A stretch of DNA of 64,000 bases from CAWIMX01 sp963792785 (GTDB lineage Bacteria; Acidobacteriota; Vicinamibacteria; Vicinamibacterales; CAVVIG01). The stretch spans positions 1,550,001 to 1,614,000 of the forward strand of contig CAWBXO010000001.1 of assembly GCA_963792785.1 (NCBI GenBank). Direction: 5' to 3'. Shown here piece after piece: positions 37,105-46,336 of the stretch (within the stretch, counting starts at the first letter, position 1; each line of letters begins with the position of its first letter). The notes under the pieces were generated by a model. That model ran no database searches, was not told the origin of the DNA, and was given only the letters and a program-made list of their open reading frames with translations. A program made the position numbers and the translations under genes.

Positions 37105-37697
37105 TGGTTCCGTTCCAGATGTGGCTCGTGCGGACGTTCGCGAGCGCCCGGCCCGTGGCCGCCCTGATGCACACGTCGTGGGCGTGGCCGGCAGCCGAGA
37201 GCCTGCACTTCATCGGGCTCTCGCTGCTGGTGGGCACGATCGGCCTCTTCGATCTGCGCCTGCTCGGCGTGGGGCGGAAGATTCCCATCGCCACGTTCCA
37301 CCGGCTGATCCCCTGGGGGCTGCTGGGCTTCGCGATCAACCTCTCGACGGGATCGCTGTTCCTGCTGGCCGAGCCGGATCAGTACGTCTACAACCCGTCG
37401 TTCCACTTCAAGATGCTGTTCATCGCGATCGCCGGGGCGAACGCGCTCCTCTTCTATGCGACCGCCTATCGGCGGATTGCGGCGCCCGGCGCGCCGCTCG
37501 ACGCGCCGGGGATCGCGAAGGCCATCGCCGTCGTGTCGCTCTCGATGTGGATCGGCGTGATCGTCGCCGGGCGGCTGCTCACGTTCCACCGGCCGTTCCC
37601 CTGCGAGCCGGGCGAGGCCGGCGTCCTCGCCGAGTGCATCCCGGGCTACTACGACACGGGGCGCGGTAGCGCGCCTTCTCCTTGGCTCTCCCCTTGA
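37104..37697 (+). CDS. Small polytopic membrane protein (DUF6644-like)
   Basis: A 197-residue membrane protein with about five hydrophobic segments. It shares the pattern AAESLHFIGLSLLVGTIGLF, DLRLLGVGRKIPI and PSFHFKMLFIAIAGANALLF with the preceding protein. Its start overlaps the previous stop by one base (TGATG). The C-terminal tail carries two cysteines (CEPGEAGVLAEC). Function unknown. Confidence 0.65.
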   Translation: MVPFQMWLVRTFASARPVAALMHTSWAWPAAESLHFIGLSLLVGTIGLFDLRLLGVGRKIPIATFHRLIPWGLLGFAINLSTGSLFLLAEPDQYVYNPSFHFKMLFIAIAGANALLFYATAYRRIAAPGAPLDAPGIAKAIAVVSLSMWIGVIVAGRLLTFHRPFPCEPGEAGVLAECIPGYYDTGRGSAPSPWLSP

Positions 37698-37736
37698 CCT
37701 TCGACAGGGGCGTTGGTATCGTCACCCTTGTCGAAG
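37694..37736 (+). promoter_or_regulatory. Promoter and PadR-type operator of the ADOP-ABC module
   Basis: TTGACC (37694-37699) and TATCGT (37717-37722) lie exactly 17 bases apart and form a good sigma-70 promoter. Overlapping it is a perfect inverted repeat, CTTCGACA at 37699-37706 and TGTCGAAG at 37729-37736, with arms on either side of the -10. The ribosome binding site AAGGGG follows, then the PadR ATG at 37752. The repeat and promoter are directly visible; PadR binding and autorepression are inferred. Confidence 0.65.
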
Positions 37737-37751
37737 TGGAAGGGGTGAACG

Positions 37752-38084
37752 ATGTCCGGTCAGAACCTGGATCTTCCGCAAGGCACGCTCGATCTCCTCA
37801 TCCTGAAGATCGTCGCGCTCGAACCGCAGCACGGCTGGGGCATCTCCGAGCGCCTGCACCTGATCTCCAGCGCGACGCTGCAGATCAGGCAGGGTTCCCT
37901 CTACCCCGCCCTGCACCGCCTGGAACGAAGGGGCTGGATCCGAGCGCGTTGGGGCACGTCGGACAACAATCGCCGCGCCAAGTACTACGAGCTCAGCGCG
38001 AAGGGCCGTGGGCAGCTCGAGACGCAGGCCGACGCGTGGCGGAAACTCGCCGCGGCGGTCGCCCAGGTCCTCAAGAGCGCGTAG
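37752..38084 (+). CDS. PadR-family transcriptional regulator
   Basis: A 110-residue PadR repressor. Motifs: LPQGTLDLLILKIVALEPQH, GWGISERLHLIS, QGSLYPALHRLERRGWIRA and NRRAKYYELSAKG. It is the type that usually precedes an ADOP permease in Acidobacteria, and here the ADOP gene starts 4 bases after its stop. It has its own promoter with an overlapping inverted repeat, so autorepression is likely. Confidence 0.92.
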   Translation: MSGQNLDLPQGTLDLLILKIVALEPQHGWGISERLHLISSATLQIRQGSLYPALHRLERRGWIRARWGTSDNNRRAKYYELSAKGRGQLETQADAWRKLAAAVAQVLKSA

Positions 38085-38087
38085 GCC

Positions 38088-40707
38088 ATGCTGCGCGATT
38101 GGATGCTCCGGCTGCGGTCGCTCGTCCGCCGGGTCGACGTTGAGCGCGAACTCGACGACGAGCTGCGGTTTCATCTCGAGCATGCCGCGGCACAGGTACG
38201 AGCAGCAGGGCGCCGCGCCAGCCGAGGCGCGCCGACGCGCGCGGCTGGATCTCGGCGGCGAAGACCAGATCCGCGAGGAGCACCGCGATTCACGCGGAAC
38301 GGCACTCCTCGAGGATGCCATTCGTGACCTGCACGGGGCACTGCGTCAGGCAAGGAGGGCGCCAGGCGTCGTGGCGCTGGCCGTCGTGTGCCTCGGCCTC
38401 GGCGTGGGCGTGAATACCGCGATCTTCAGCGTCGCGGACGCGCTGTTACTGCGTCCGCTGCCGGTCCGCGATGCCGATCGGATCGTGACGATCGCTCGTG
38501 GCGAGCGCGGCGGGTTCCCCTACGCGCGATACGAAGCGTTTCGCGACCAGGCGGCCGGGTTCGACGGGATCACGACGTCGTTTCCGGTCGAATCGGACCT
38601 CGAGGTGGACGGCCGGAGCGCGTTTATTGCGTCGGAGGTGAGCGCGCCGAACTACGCCGACGTGCTCGGCCTGCGTCTCGAACTCGGCCGGTGGTTTAGG
38701 AGCGACTCCATATTCGAGGCGGTGATCAGCGATGCCGTTTGGCGGCGCAGCTTCGCCAGCAGCCCTGACGTGCTCGGTCGCGTCTTGCTGTCGCAGACGC
38801 AGTCGTACACCGTCGTAGGCGTGGCGCCGGAGGACTTCACGGGTCTCTTCGCACCGTTGCGAACGGACTTGTGGGTGCCGCTGCGGACGCGGCCGGCGAT
38901 CGGTGCGAGGCTCGACAGCGACCGGGCGCTGCCGTTCATCTTTCTCGGGCGGCTCCGGCCGATCGTGTCCCCGGCGCAGGGCGCGTCCGGGCTCAATGCT
39001 CTCGACGCGCGGCTGCCGGCGCCGGTCGACGCGGACGCCGGCGCCCTGGCACCGGTGACCGTCACACCGGTACGCGGCACGCCGAACGCCGGCTACCGGC
39101 GCTTGTCGGCCCGCCTTCTCGGCCTCATGTCGGCGGTCGTGATGCTGATTCTCGTCATCGCGTGTGTGAACGTCGGAGGGCTGCTCCTCGCCCGCGGTGC
39201 GACCCGACAGCACGAGCTTGCCGTGCGGCGCGCGCTTGGCGCGTCAAGGGGACGCCTCGTCCGCCAGCTGCTCACCGAAAGCCTGCTGCTCGCGGCCGCC
39301 GGCGGCGTTTGCGGTGCTCTCTTCGCGCTCTGGACGACGGCCCTCATCCAGCGGACGTTCCCCGAATCCACTGGCGCGTGGCCGGTGCAGCTCGATCTGC
39401 GCGTGGACGCTGCCTCGCTGATGTTCGCGGCGCTTGCATCACTCGTGGCGGCGCTGGCATGCGCCATCGTGCCGGCGTGGCGAGCCTCGCGAGCGCTTGT
39501 TGCCTCGAGGGGAGAGACATTCGCCGGCCGCACTCGCCGACCGATAGGCCTTGTCGCGCAGATCGCCCTGTCGCTCGTCCTGCTGTTCCTGGCTGGAAGC
39601 TTTCTCCAGGGTGTTCGAGATCTTCAATCGATTGATCCGGGATTCGCCGCGAACGGGCGCCTCTATGCTTACGTGTACGTACCGTCGACCGAGCCGACGG
39701 CAGACGAGCGGCTGGCTCTGTACGATCGGGCGGTCGACCGCGTGAAAACGCTTCCCGGACTCCGGAACGCGGCACTGGCGTCGTCGCTGCCGCTGATGCC
39801 GACGCCCACAATCTGTGCGTCGACGATGGCAGGTCTTCAGCTCGAGGCAACCACCAATGACGTGGGGCCCGGCTACCTTGACGTCATGGGCATCCATCTG
39901 GTCTCCGGACGTGAGTTTAGGGACTTTGACGCCGCGGGCGCGGCGGGCGAGCCGGTGATCGTCAGCGAAACGTTCGCACGGCGCGCCTGGCCGGGTGGCG
40001 ACGCCCTCGGCGAGCGCGTGCTCCTGGGCTGTGGTTCTTGGCTCGCGGCCGACACGTCTCCGCGCGCCGCGACGGTGATCGGTGTGGCGCGGGATACGGC
40101 AGTCGGCGCTGTGGGGGACACAGGCCAGCCTCACGTGTACCGGCAGTTCACTCCGCAGGACGCGACCGCACTGACGGCCATCCTGATCGATGCTGGCACG
40201 GGCGTCGGCGCGCTCGTCCCCCGGGTCCACGACACGCTGCTCGAGACGGCACCAGGCCTCCGCATCTACACCGTCGAACCGCTCGACCTGCACGTTCGGC
40301 AGTCCTACGCCCAATTTCAGTGGATCTCGGGACTGGTCGCCGCCTTCGGGGGACTCGCACTGCTCCTGGCCGCCGTAGGACTGTACGGCGCGATCGCGTA
40401 CCGCGTTGCGCTGCGGACCCGCGAGATCGGCCTGAGGATGGCGCTCGGCGCCACGCGCCGCGCAGTGTTCCGCGAGGTCATCCTCTGGGGCCTTGGTCTC
40501 GCATTCATCGGCATCGGAGTCGGAGAGGTCATGACGGCTGGGCTCACGGGCGTCGCGGGAGCGCTCGCCCAGGGCGTCGCGCCGGCCGGCGTGTGGGTGC
40601 ACGTCCTCGCGGCGGCGGCTTGGCTCGGCGTCGCTCTCGTGGCCTGCTATCGTCCCGCGGCGCGCGCGTCGCGCGTGGATCCGATGACGGCGCTTCGCTG
40701 CGAGTGA
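38088..40707 (+). CDS. ADOP-type ABC permease (FtsX/MacB repeats, frameshifted)
   Basis: An 'acidobacterial duplicated orphan permease' of about 872 residues after removal of one extra base near 38195. An N-terminal permease-prefix domain (LRDWMLRLRSLVRRVDVERE, LRFHLEHAAAQ) is followed by two MacB-PCD plus FtsX blocks. The first carries TAIFSVADALLLRPLPVRDA and RHELAVRRALGASRGRLVRQ-like sequence, and the second ends in ALGATRRAVFREVILWGLGL. These permeases export an unknown substrate and were named orphan because no ATPase is normally encoded beside them. Here an ABC ATPase begins 4 bases after the stop, which is unusual. Confidence 0.85.
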
Positions 40708-40711
40708 AGAC

Positions 40712-41476
40712 GTGCTCGAGAGTCACGGGCTCACGAAGCGGTACGGCGGGCTGCTGGCGCTCGATGGCGTCAGCTTTCGCGTAGGACCAGGCGAAATCTC
40801 GGCTACCTCGGACCGAACGGTTCGGGCAAGAGCACGACGGTCAACCTCTCGTCGGCCTGCTCGATCCGAGCGCGGGGTCGATCACCCTCGATGGGTGCAG
40901 CCTCGCCGCCGATCCGGTGGGCTTCAAGCGCCGTCTCGCGTACGTCCCGGAGGAGCCCCATCTCTACACGCACCTCACCGCCGACGAGTACCCTGACGCT
41001 CGTCGGACGGCTCCGCCAGATGGATGAGCCGACGCTGCGGACGACCGTCCCGGAGCTGCTGCGCCTGCTGTCTCTCTGGGACAGCCGGTACGCGACGATG
41101 GCGGCGTTCTCGAAGGGGATGCGCCAGCGCGTCCTGCTGGCGGCCGCCCTGCTGCCGGACCCGGAGCTGCTCGTGCTGGACGAGCCGTTCTCCGGCCTCG
41201 ACGTGGGCGCCGCTCTCCTGTTCCGGACCATGCTCCGCCTGTTCGCCGCCCGCGGCCGCATGGTGTTCTTCAGCACGCACCGCTTCGATTCTCGTCGAGC
41301 AGCTCTGCTCCCGCGTCGCGATGCTGTCAGGCGGCCGCATCGTCGCCGAACACGACGTCGCGGCCTTCCGGGCCGCGGGGTCGGCGTCTCTCGAAGAGAC
41401 GTTCGTGCGCGCGACGGGGCAGGAGGACGTGACACCGCTCGCCGCCCGGATTCTCGACGTGGTCCGCCGGGCATGA
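40712..41476 (+). CDS. ABC transporter ATP-binding protein (four indels)
   Basis: An ABC ATPase of 254 residues if four single-base errors are corrected: one base lost near 40798 and near 40847, one gained near 40991 and near 41289. The net change is zero and the total length fits a multiple of three. The corrected sequence has Walker A GPNGSGKST, signature AFSKGMRQRV, Walker B LLVLDEPFSGLD and H-loop FFSTH. It starts with GTG 4 bases after the ADOP gene and overlaps the permease gene (ATGA). It is closely related to the ATPase at 19646-20425. Four breaks in 800 bases could be either error or decay. Confidence 0.72.
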
Positions 41477-43092
41477 CCCGCGCGCTCGTCCGGCACTTCT
41501 GGTCGGCCCTGTTCGACTTCGGCGTGCTGACGCAGGCCGGCGCCGACGCGTTCACGCGCGTGCTGCTCGGGGCGACAGGAATCTTCTACGCCGTCGCGCT
41601 CCTGCTCCTGCGCATCTATGTGCGGAGGTACGCGGTCCTTTCGGCACTGCCGACCGCTGAAGGCTACCGCCGTGCCGTCTTCGCCGACGACCTTCTGCTC
41701 TTGGCCGCGCCGATGGTCCTGTGCGCACTGCTCGCGTTGATTCTGAGCCACGCGCTGTTTCCCGACGAGCGGGACCTCCGGATCCTCGGGCCGCTGCCTC
41801 TGCCGCGGTCCACCCTTTTCCTGTCGAAAGCGGCGGCGTTCGCCCTCTTCATCGGGCTGGTCGCGGTTGCGGCGCATCTCACGCTGCTGCCGCTTGTGAT
41901 CGTGACCGGCGCGAGTCCCTGGCGGGCGCAGCCGCTCGGGGCCAGACTCCTGGCATGGACAGCGGCGAGCGCCGCCGCGTCCACATTCGCGATTTTCGTC
42001 GTCGCCGCGGTCGTCGGCGGGTTGATGCTCGCTGTGGCGCCCGGCCACGTCCGGCGCGTGGTGACGATCCTCAAGGCCGCCGCGCTGGCGGTGCTCGCTG
42101 CCTGCGTGCCGCTGCTCCCGTGGCTCTCCGTTGCCGGCGCGGCCCGCAGCGAGACGCCAGCGGTACTCGCGTGGCTGCCGCCCGCCTGGTTCCTGGGCCT
42201 CGAGCGCGTGCTGGCCGGCCAGCGGCAGACGCCCTTCCCGCAGCTCGCCCAAATGGCGGGCGTCGCGTGGATGACCGCTGCGGGACTCGCGCTCGCATCG
42301 GCCATCGGCATGTATCGGCGCCTGGATCGTCTGCTTGTCCATGCGGCTGGCGCGTCACGATGGCCCGCCTGGCGGACGCACCGGACCCGCCGGTCGCCCG
42401 CATCGCCGGCGTTTCTCGCCGTCCGAGCGTTCACCGCGATCACGCTCCGGCGCAGCCCGCTGCACCAGGGCGTGCTCATCGGGTTGTCGGCGTGCGGCGT
42501 CGGTATCGCAGTCCGGGCGAGCGGCTCGCTCTGGCTGCCGTTCATGTTCATATTTGCCTGCGGCATCGCGATGCGCACGGCCTTCGCCTTGCCGCTCGAC
42601 CTGCGCGCGAACTGGATCTTCCGGATGTTCGAGGAGGACGAGACGCGCGCCGATCAGCTCCGTGCGGTGGATGTCGTCGCCACCGGTTGGATCGCCGCCC
42701 TGCCCGCGGCAACGGCGGTGCCGGCGCTCTGGCACGTCCCACGCAGCGGAGCGCTCTCGGCGTGGCTCGTCGTGGCGGCGACAGGTGTCTGCTTTGCCGG
42801 CGTGGTGCTCCGTGACTGGCGTCAGGTGCCATTCACGTGTTCGTACATGCCGGGCAAGCGCTTCGTCGGCACGACCGTGGTGCTCGGTCTCGTCTCGTGT
42901 CTTCTCTTCGCATTGTGCGGGACGGCATTGACGCAAGCCGCCGTTCGCCGCCCGGCGCTCGGTCTCGTGTTCGCGGCCGGCCTGCTCCTGGCGGCATGGC
43001 TGGTCCGCCGGCGGCGTCGGACGCTCTGGCGGGAGCTGCCACTGGTATTCGAAGACGAGCTGCCGGACGCCCCGCGGCCAATCGACCTCTAG
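41473..43092 (+). CDS. ABC transporter permease
   Basis: A 539-residue inner-membrane permease with about ten hydrophobic segments, intact in one frame. It carries ALFPDERDLRILGPLPLPRS after the first helices, DLRANWIFRMFEEDETRADQ in the middle and PFTCSYMPGKRFVGTTVVLG near the C-terminus. The same order is seen in the permease at 20433-22256. ATG at 41473 overlaps the ATPase stop by four bases. The substrate is unknown. The NW-F and PF-CSY signatures suggest a distinct clade of ABC-2-like exporters. Confidence 0.82.
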   Translation: MTRALVRHFWSALFDFGVLTQAGADAFTRVLLGATGIFYAVALLLLRIYVRRYAVLSALPTAEGYRRAVFADDLLLLAAPMVLCALLALILSHALFPDERDLRILGPLPLPRSTLFLSKAAAFALFIGLVAVAAHLTLLPLVIVTGASPWRAQPLGARLLAWTAASAAASTFAIFVVAAVVGGLMLAVAPGHVRRVVTILKAAALAVLAACVPLLPWLSVAGAARSETPAVLAWLPPAWFLGLERVLAGQRQTPFPQLAQMAGVAWMTAAGLALASAIGMYRRLDRLLVHAAGASRWPAWRTHRTRRSPASPAFLAVRAFTAITLRRSPLHQGVLIGLSACGVGIAVRASGSLWLPFMFIFACGIAMRTAFALPLDLRANWIFRMFEEDETRADQLRAVDVVATGWIAALPAATAVPALWHVPRSGALSAWLVVAATGVCFAGVVLRDWRQVPFTCSYMPGKRFVGTTVVLGLVSCLLFALCGTALTQAAVRRPALGLVFAAGLLLAAWLVRRRRRTLWRELPLVFEDELPDAPRPIDL

Positions 43093-43107
43093 CCCGCGAT
43101 TACACCC

Positions 43108-43137
43108 TTACACCATTTCGGATATACCATGGTGTAA
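43108..43137. promoter_or_regulatory. VapB operator and leaderless promoter
   Basis: TTACACCAT (43108-43116) and ATGGTGTAA (43129-43137) are perfect nine-base inverted arms with 12 bases between; the right arm runs into the start codon. An extra partial copy, TTACACC, lies just upstream at 43100-43106. TATACC (43123-43128) is the likely -10, eight bases before the ATG, again a near-leaderless arrangement. This is the expected architecture of an autoregulated VapBC operon. Confidence 0.7.
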
Positions 43138-43407
43138 TGGCGCTGAACATCAAGAACGAGGCCGTGGAGCGGCTGGCCGCCGAGGTCGCGCGGCTCACGG
43201 GCGAGTCGAAGACCGAGGCCATCCGGCGCGCGCTCGACGAACGCAAGCGGCGGCTGAAGAGCGGCCCCGCGCGCGATCGGCGCGCGCGGGTGCTCAAGTT
43301 CCTCAAGACGCGCGTCTGGCCGAAGAGCACCGAAATCGCAGCTGGGCCGGCGGCTCACGCGCGCCGAGGAAGACGAGATTCTCGGGTACGGCCCGGGCGG
43401 CGTATGA
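43137..43407 (+). CDS. vapB: VapB-type antitoxin (frameshifted)
   Basis: An 89-residue antitoxin of the Rv0623-like VapB type after removal of one extra base at about 43338. The start MALNIKNEAVERLAAEVARL is the ribbon-helix-helix DNA-binding part, and GESKTEAIRRALDERKRRLK follows. The corrected C-terminus is QLGRRLTRAEEDEILGYGPG, ending at a TGA that overlaps the toxin ATG. As sequenced, the shift removes this stop, and the frame runs straight into the toxin to make one 217-residue fusion. The operator is described separately. Confidence 0.75.
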
Positions 43408-43790
43408 CGCTCGACACGTCCGCGCTGATCGCCATCCTCTTCGCCGAGCCCGGCTACCTCGATCTCGTCGATCGGATCCTCGAAGCCGATCACGTCCGCG
43501 TAGGCACGCCGACGCTGGTGGAAGCGGGCATGGTCCTCGCGGGGCGGCGTCGCGCGCCGGCCGGAACGGACGTCGGCGATCTTGTCGAGGAGCTCGGTGT
43601 CACGGTCGCGCCGTTCACCGAGGCCGAATGGCAGCTCGCCGTGAGCGCCTTCGTGGAGTTCGGCCGCGGCCGGCATCCGGCTCGGCTGAATTTTGGCGAC
43701 TGCCTCGCCTATGCGAGCGCGAGGCACGCGGGTGACACGCTGCTCTTCGTCGGAGACGACTTCCGCAAGACCGACATCCCCGCGGCTTAG
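43404..43790 (+). CDS. vapC: VapC PIN-domain toxin
   Basis: A 128-residue PIN ribonuclease. The acidic residues are present: Asp in MTLDTSALIAIL, Glu in PTLVEAGMVL, Asp in FGDCLAYASAR and Asp near the end in FVGDDFRKTDI. The start overlaps the corrected antitoxin stop by four bases (ATGA). The family cleaves initiator tRNA or rRNA. It converges on a molybdenum-subunit gene 8 bases downstream. Confidence 0.9.
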   Translation: MTLDTSALIAILFAEPGYLDLVDRILEADHVRVGTPTLVEAGMVLAGRRRAPAGTDVGDLVEELGVTVAPFTEAEWQLAVSAFVEFGRGRHPARLNFGDCLAYASARHAGDTLLFVGDDFRKTDIPAA

Positions 43791-43797
43791 CGGGCCG

Positions 43798-46227
43798 TCA
43801 GATGTGCACGGTGAGCGAGTCGGTCACGGGGCGCCCGGCCTCGAGCGACGTCAGCACGATGTCGAGCGTGACCGGCGCACGCCGGAACACCTCGTCACCC
43901 ACCGCGTCCGCGATCGCGTTCAGCACCGCGCCGAAGCCGGCGCCGACCGGCGGCTCGCCGACGCCGCGCGCGCCGACCGGTGTCTCCGGATCGGGCAGCC
44001 CGACCGCGGTCGCGTCGAGCGCCGGCGGGACGTCGAGGATGGTCATCGGCTTGTTCTGATAGAAGCGCTTGGCCAGCGCGACGCCGTACTGCTTGTCGTA
44101 CACCCACTTCTGGCCGTACGCGTGCCCCATGCCCAGGATGCTGCCGCCGAGCAGCTGGCCCTTGATGCTGCGGGGGTTCACGACGATCCCGACGTCGCCG
44201 ACGCCGAGGTAATCGACCAGCCGCACCTGTCCCGTCTCGACGTCGACCTCCACCTCGGCCATCCCGATCACGAACGAGTACGTGTCGCCGTCGTGTTTGT
44301 ACGTGTCCTTGGCCACGCCCATCAGCCCGAGCCCCGCCAGCGCCGTCGCCGACGCCGCGGTCATCGGGTTGATGTCGTCCGGTAATTCATGGCCGTCGAA
44401 GCGCCCGCCGAGGTCGACGGCTCGCGCGGCGGCCTGCGCGTAGGTGAGCCCCCGCGACGGGATGCCCTTCCGGAACACGCGCGCATCGCCGATGTCGTAG
44501 TCGTCGGTCGATCCGCCGAGCTCGCGGGCGGCGATCTCGAGGAGCTTGCGCTTCGCATCCATCGCGCCGGCGTGGTTCGCGCGCGACATCGCGTGCGTGG
44601 TCTGGCTGCCGACCGACATGCAGGTCCAGGGGATGTGCTTGGCCGTGCTGCCCCAGACGATCTCGACCTGCTCCCACGGCATCTTCAGCACGTCGGCGGC
44701 GACGCGTCCGATGTCGATCACCGAGTGCGTGCCGAGGTTGCCGATGCCCGACTGCACGTACAACTTGCCGTCCGGGCGAATCGTCATGAGCCCGTCGTAG
44801 CCGATCGAGCCGGAGCCGTGCGGCCCGACCGCGACGCCGACGCCGCGCACCTTCGACCCGTTCCGGACGCCACGCCGCGCCTGCCGCGCCTGCCACCCGA
44901 ACTGTTCGGCGGCCTGGTCGAGCGCCTCGGGCACGAACGCGCTCGTCACGTATCGCCGCGACCCGTCGGCGGCGGGCGGTCCGTAGATCGCCTTGCCCGA
45001 CGGCGAGTTGATGCGGCGGATCGCCACCTGGTCCAGGCCGAGCTGGCGGGCGGCGCGGCTCACGACGGGCTCGACGATCCCGTTGGCCTGCATCGGGCCC
45101 GGCGACCGCTGCTGCGATCGCGGCGGCGTGTTCGTGATCACGGCGATGCCACGCCACCGCATCGCGAGCGGCTGCCAGATGAGCGACGCGGCGTTGGCCG
45201 CCGACCGGTAGTCGCCCATCGGCCCGTACGATCCGTTGTCCTCGACGATGAAGAGATCGAGCGCCGTGATGCGGCCGTCGGCGCGGAACCCCACCTTCGC
45301 GCGGCCGATCATCCCCGTGCGGGCGCGGCCGATGTAGTGCTCCTCCTCGCGGCTGATGCGCATCATCACCGGCGCGTTCGTCTTCTTCGAGAGGAGCGCC
45401 GGCACGGCCATCGACACGGCGCCGGCACCTTTGCTGCCAAAGCCGCCGCCGGTGTACTCGCTGATCAGGACGATGTCGTCCTGCTCCATGCCGAGCCAGC
45501 TCGCGAGCGGGCCGAGCGTGCGCGCCACGCTCTGCGTCGATCCGTTGAGGTAGAGCTTCCCGTTCTGCCAGTACGCCATCGCGCTGCGCGATTCCATCGG
45601 CTGGTGGCTCGTCGCAGGCACGAGAAACGTCTCGTCGACGACGACGGCGGCGGCGCGGAAGCCGGCGTCGAGATCGCCGTACGACCACTCGTCGGGCGCC
45701 TCGCCCATCGGCAGCTGGCCCTCGCCGGCCGCGTCGAAATCCGCCTGCGTCCACTTGAGCGTGCCGAGCGCGGAGCGCCCGCCGCCCTCGCCGGGCAGCC
45801 ACACGTTGCCGTCGAGCCGGCCGTTCGGGCCGTCGGGCCGCAGGCTGTCGAGCGGATCGGTCGTGAACGGCAGCGGTTCCAGATCGAGCACGATGCGCTC
45901 GATGGCGTTGGCGGCGGTGAGTTCGTCGACGGCGGCGACGGCCAGAATCGGCTCACCCTGATAGAGGGGCTCGTTGGTCAGCGCGCGCTCGGATCCGCCG
46001 AGATCGGGCAGGTCGTCGGCCGTGAGGATCGCCTTCACGCCGTCCATCGCCAGGGCCGCGCGCGCGTCGATGCCGCGCACGCGGGCGTGCGGCATCGGGC
46101 TCAGCAGCAGCTTGGCGAAGAGCATGCCCTCGGCGCGGTAGTCTTCCGCGTAGCGCGCGCGTCCGGTGACCTTGGCCGCGAGGTCGGGCGTGGTGTAATC
46201 GGCGCCGACGAGAGTCCGGTCTGCCAT
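43798..46227 (-). CDS. Xanthine-dehydrogenase-family molybdopterin subunit
   Basis: An 809-residue molybdenum-cofactor-binding subunit of the xanthine oxidase family (aldehyde or N-heterocycle hydroxylation). Domain order is the usual one: an N-terminal alpha/beta hammerhead (about 15-120), then the Mo-binding part. The invariant active-site Glu is in GVGEPPVG near the C-terminus, and GGGFGSKG contacts the cofactor. No signal peptide, so cytoplasmic. No 2Fe-2S or FAD subunit lies next to it, so it must pair with partners elsewhere or with the small subunit at 49660. Substrate unknown. Confidence 0.9.
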   Translation of the reverse strand: MADRTLVGADYTTPDLAAKVTGRARYAEDYRAEGMLFAKLLLSPMPHARVRGIDARAALAMDGVKAILTADDLPDLGGSERALTNEPLYQGEPILAVAAVDELTAANAIERIVLDLEPLPFTTDPLDSLRPDGPNGRLDGNVWLPGEGGGRSALGTLKWTQADFDAAGEGQLPMGEAPDEWSYGDLDAGFRAAAVVVDETFLVPATSHQPMESRSAMAYWQNGKLYLNGSTQSVARTLGPLASWLGMEQDDIVLISEYTGGGFGSKGAGAVSMAVPALLSKKTNAPVMMRISREEEHYIGRARTGMIGRAKVGFRADGRITALDLFIVEDNGSYGPMGDYRSAANAASLIWQPLAMRWRGIAVITNTPPRSQQRSPGPMQANGIVEPVVSRAARQLGLDQVAIRRINSPSGKAIYGPPAADGSRRYVTSAFVPEALDQAAEQFGWQARQARRGVRNGSKVRGVGVAVGPHGSGSIGYDGLMTIRPDGKLYVQSGIGNLGTHSVIDIGRVAADVLKMPWEQVEIVWGSTAKHIPWTCMSVGSQTTHAMSRANHAGAMDAKRKLLEIAARELGGSTDDYDIGDARVFRKGIPSRGLTYAQAAARAVDLGGRFDGHELPDDINPMTAASATALAGLGLMGVAKDTYKHDGDTYSFVIGMAEVEVDVETGQVRLVDYLGVGDVGIVVNPRSIKGQLLGGSILGMGHAYGQKWVYDKQYGVALAKRFYQNKPMTILDVPPALDATAVGLPDPETPVGARGVGEPPVGAGFGAVLNAIADAVGDEVFRRAPVTLDIVLTSLEAGRPVTDSLTVHI

Positions 46228-46336
46228 GCGTGACCTCGCGTGAGCCTGGCCGGGATGACGACCGGCGGCCCAAGGATACGCCCAAGTCGGCTATGCTGCA
46301 CGTGCCGTCAGGGATGACGCCGCAGGAGGAACCGAC

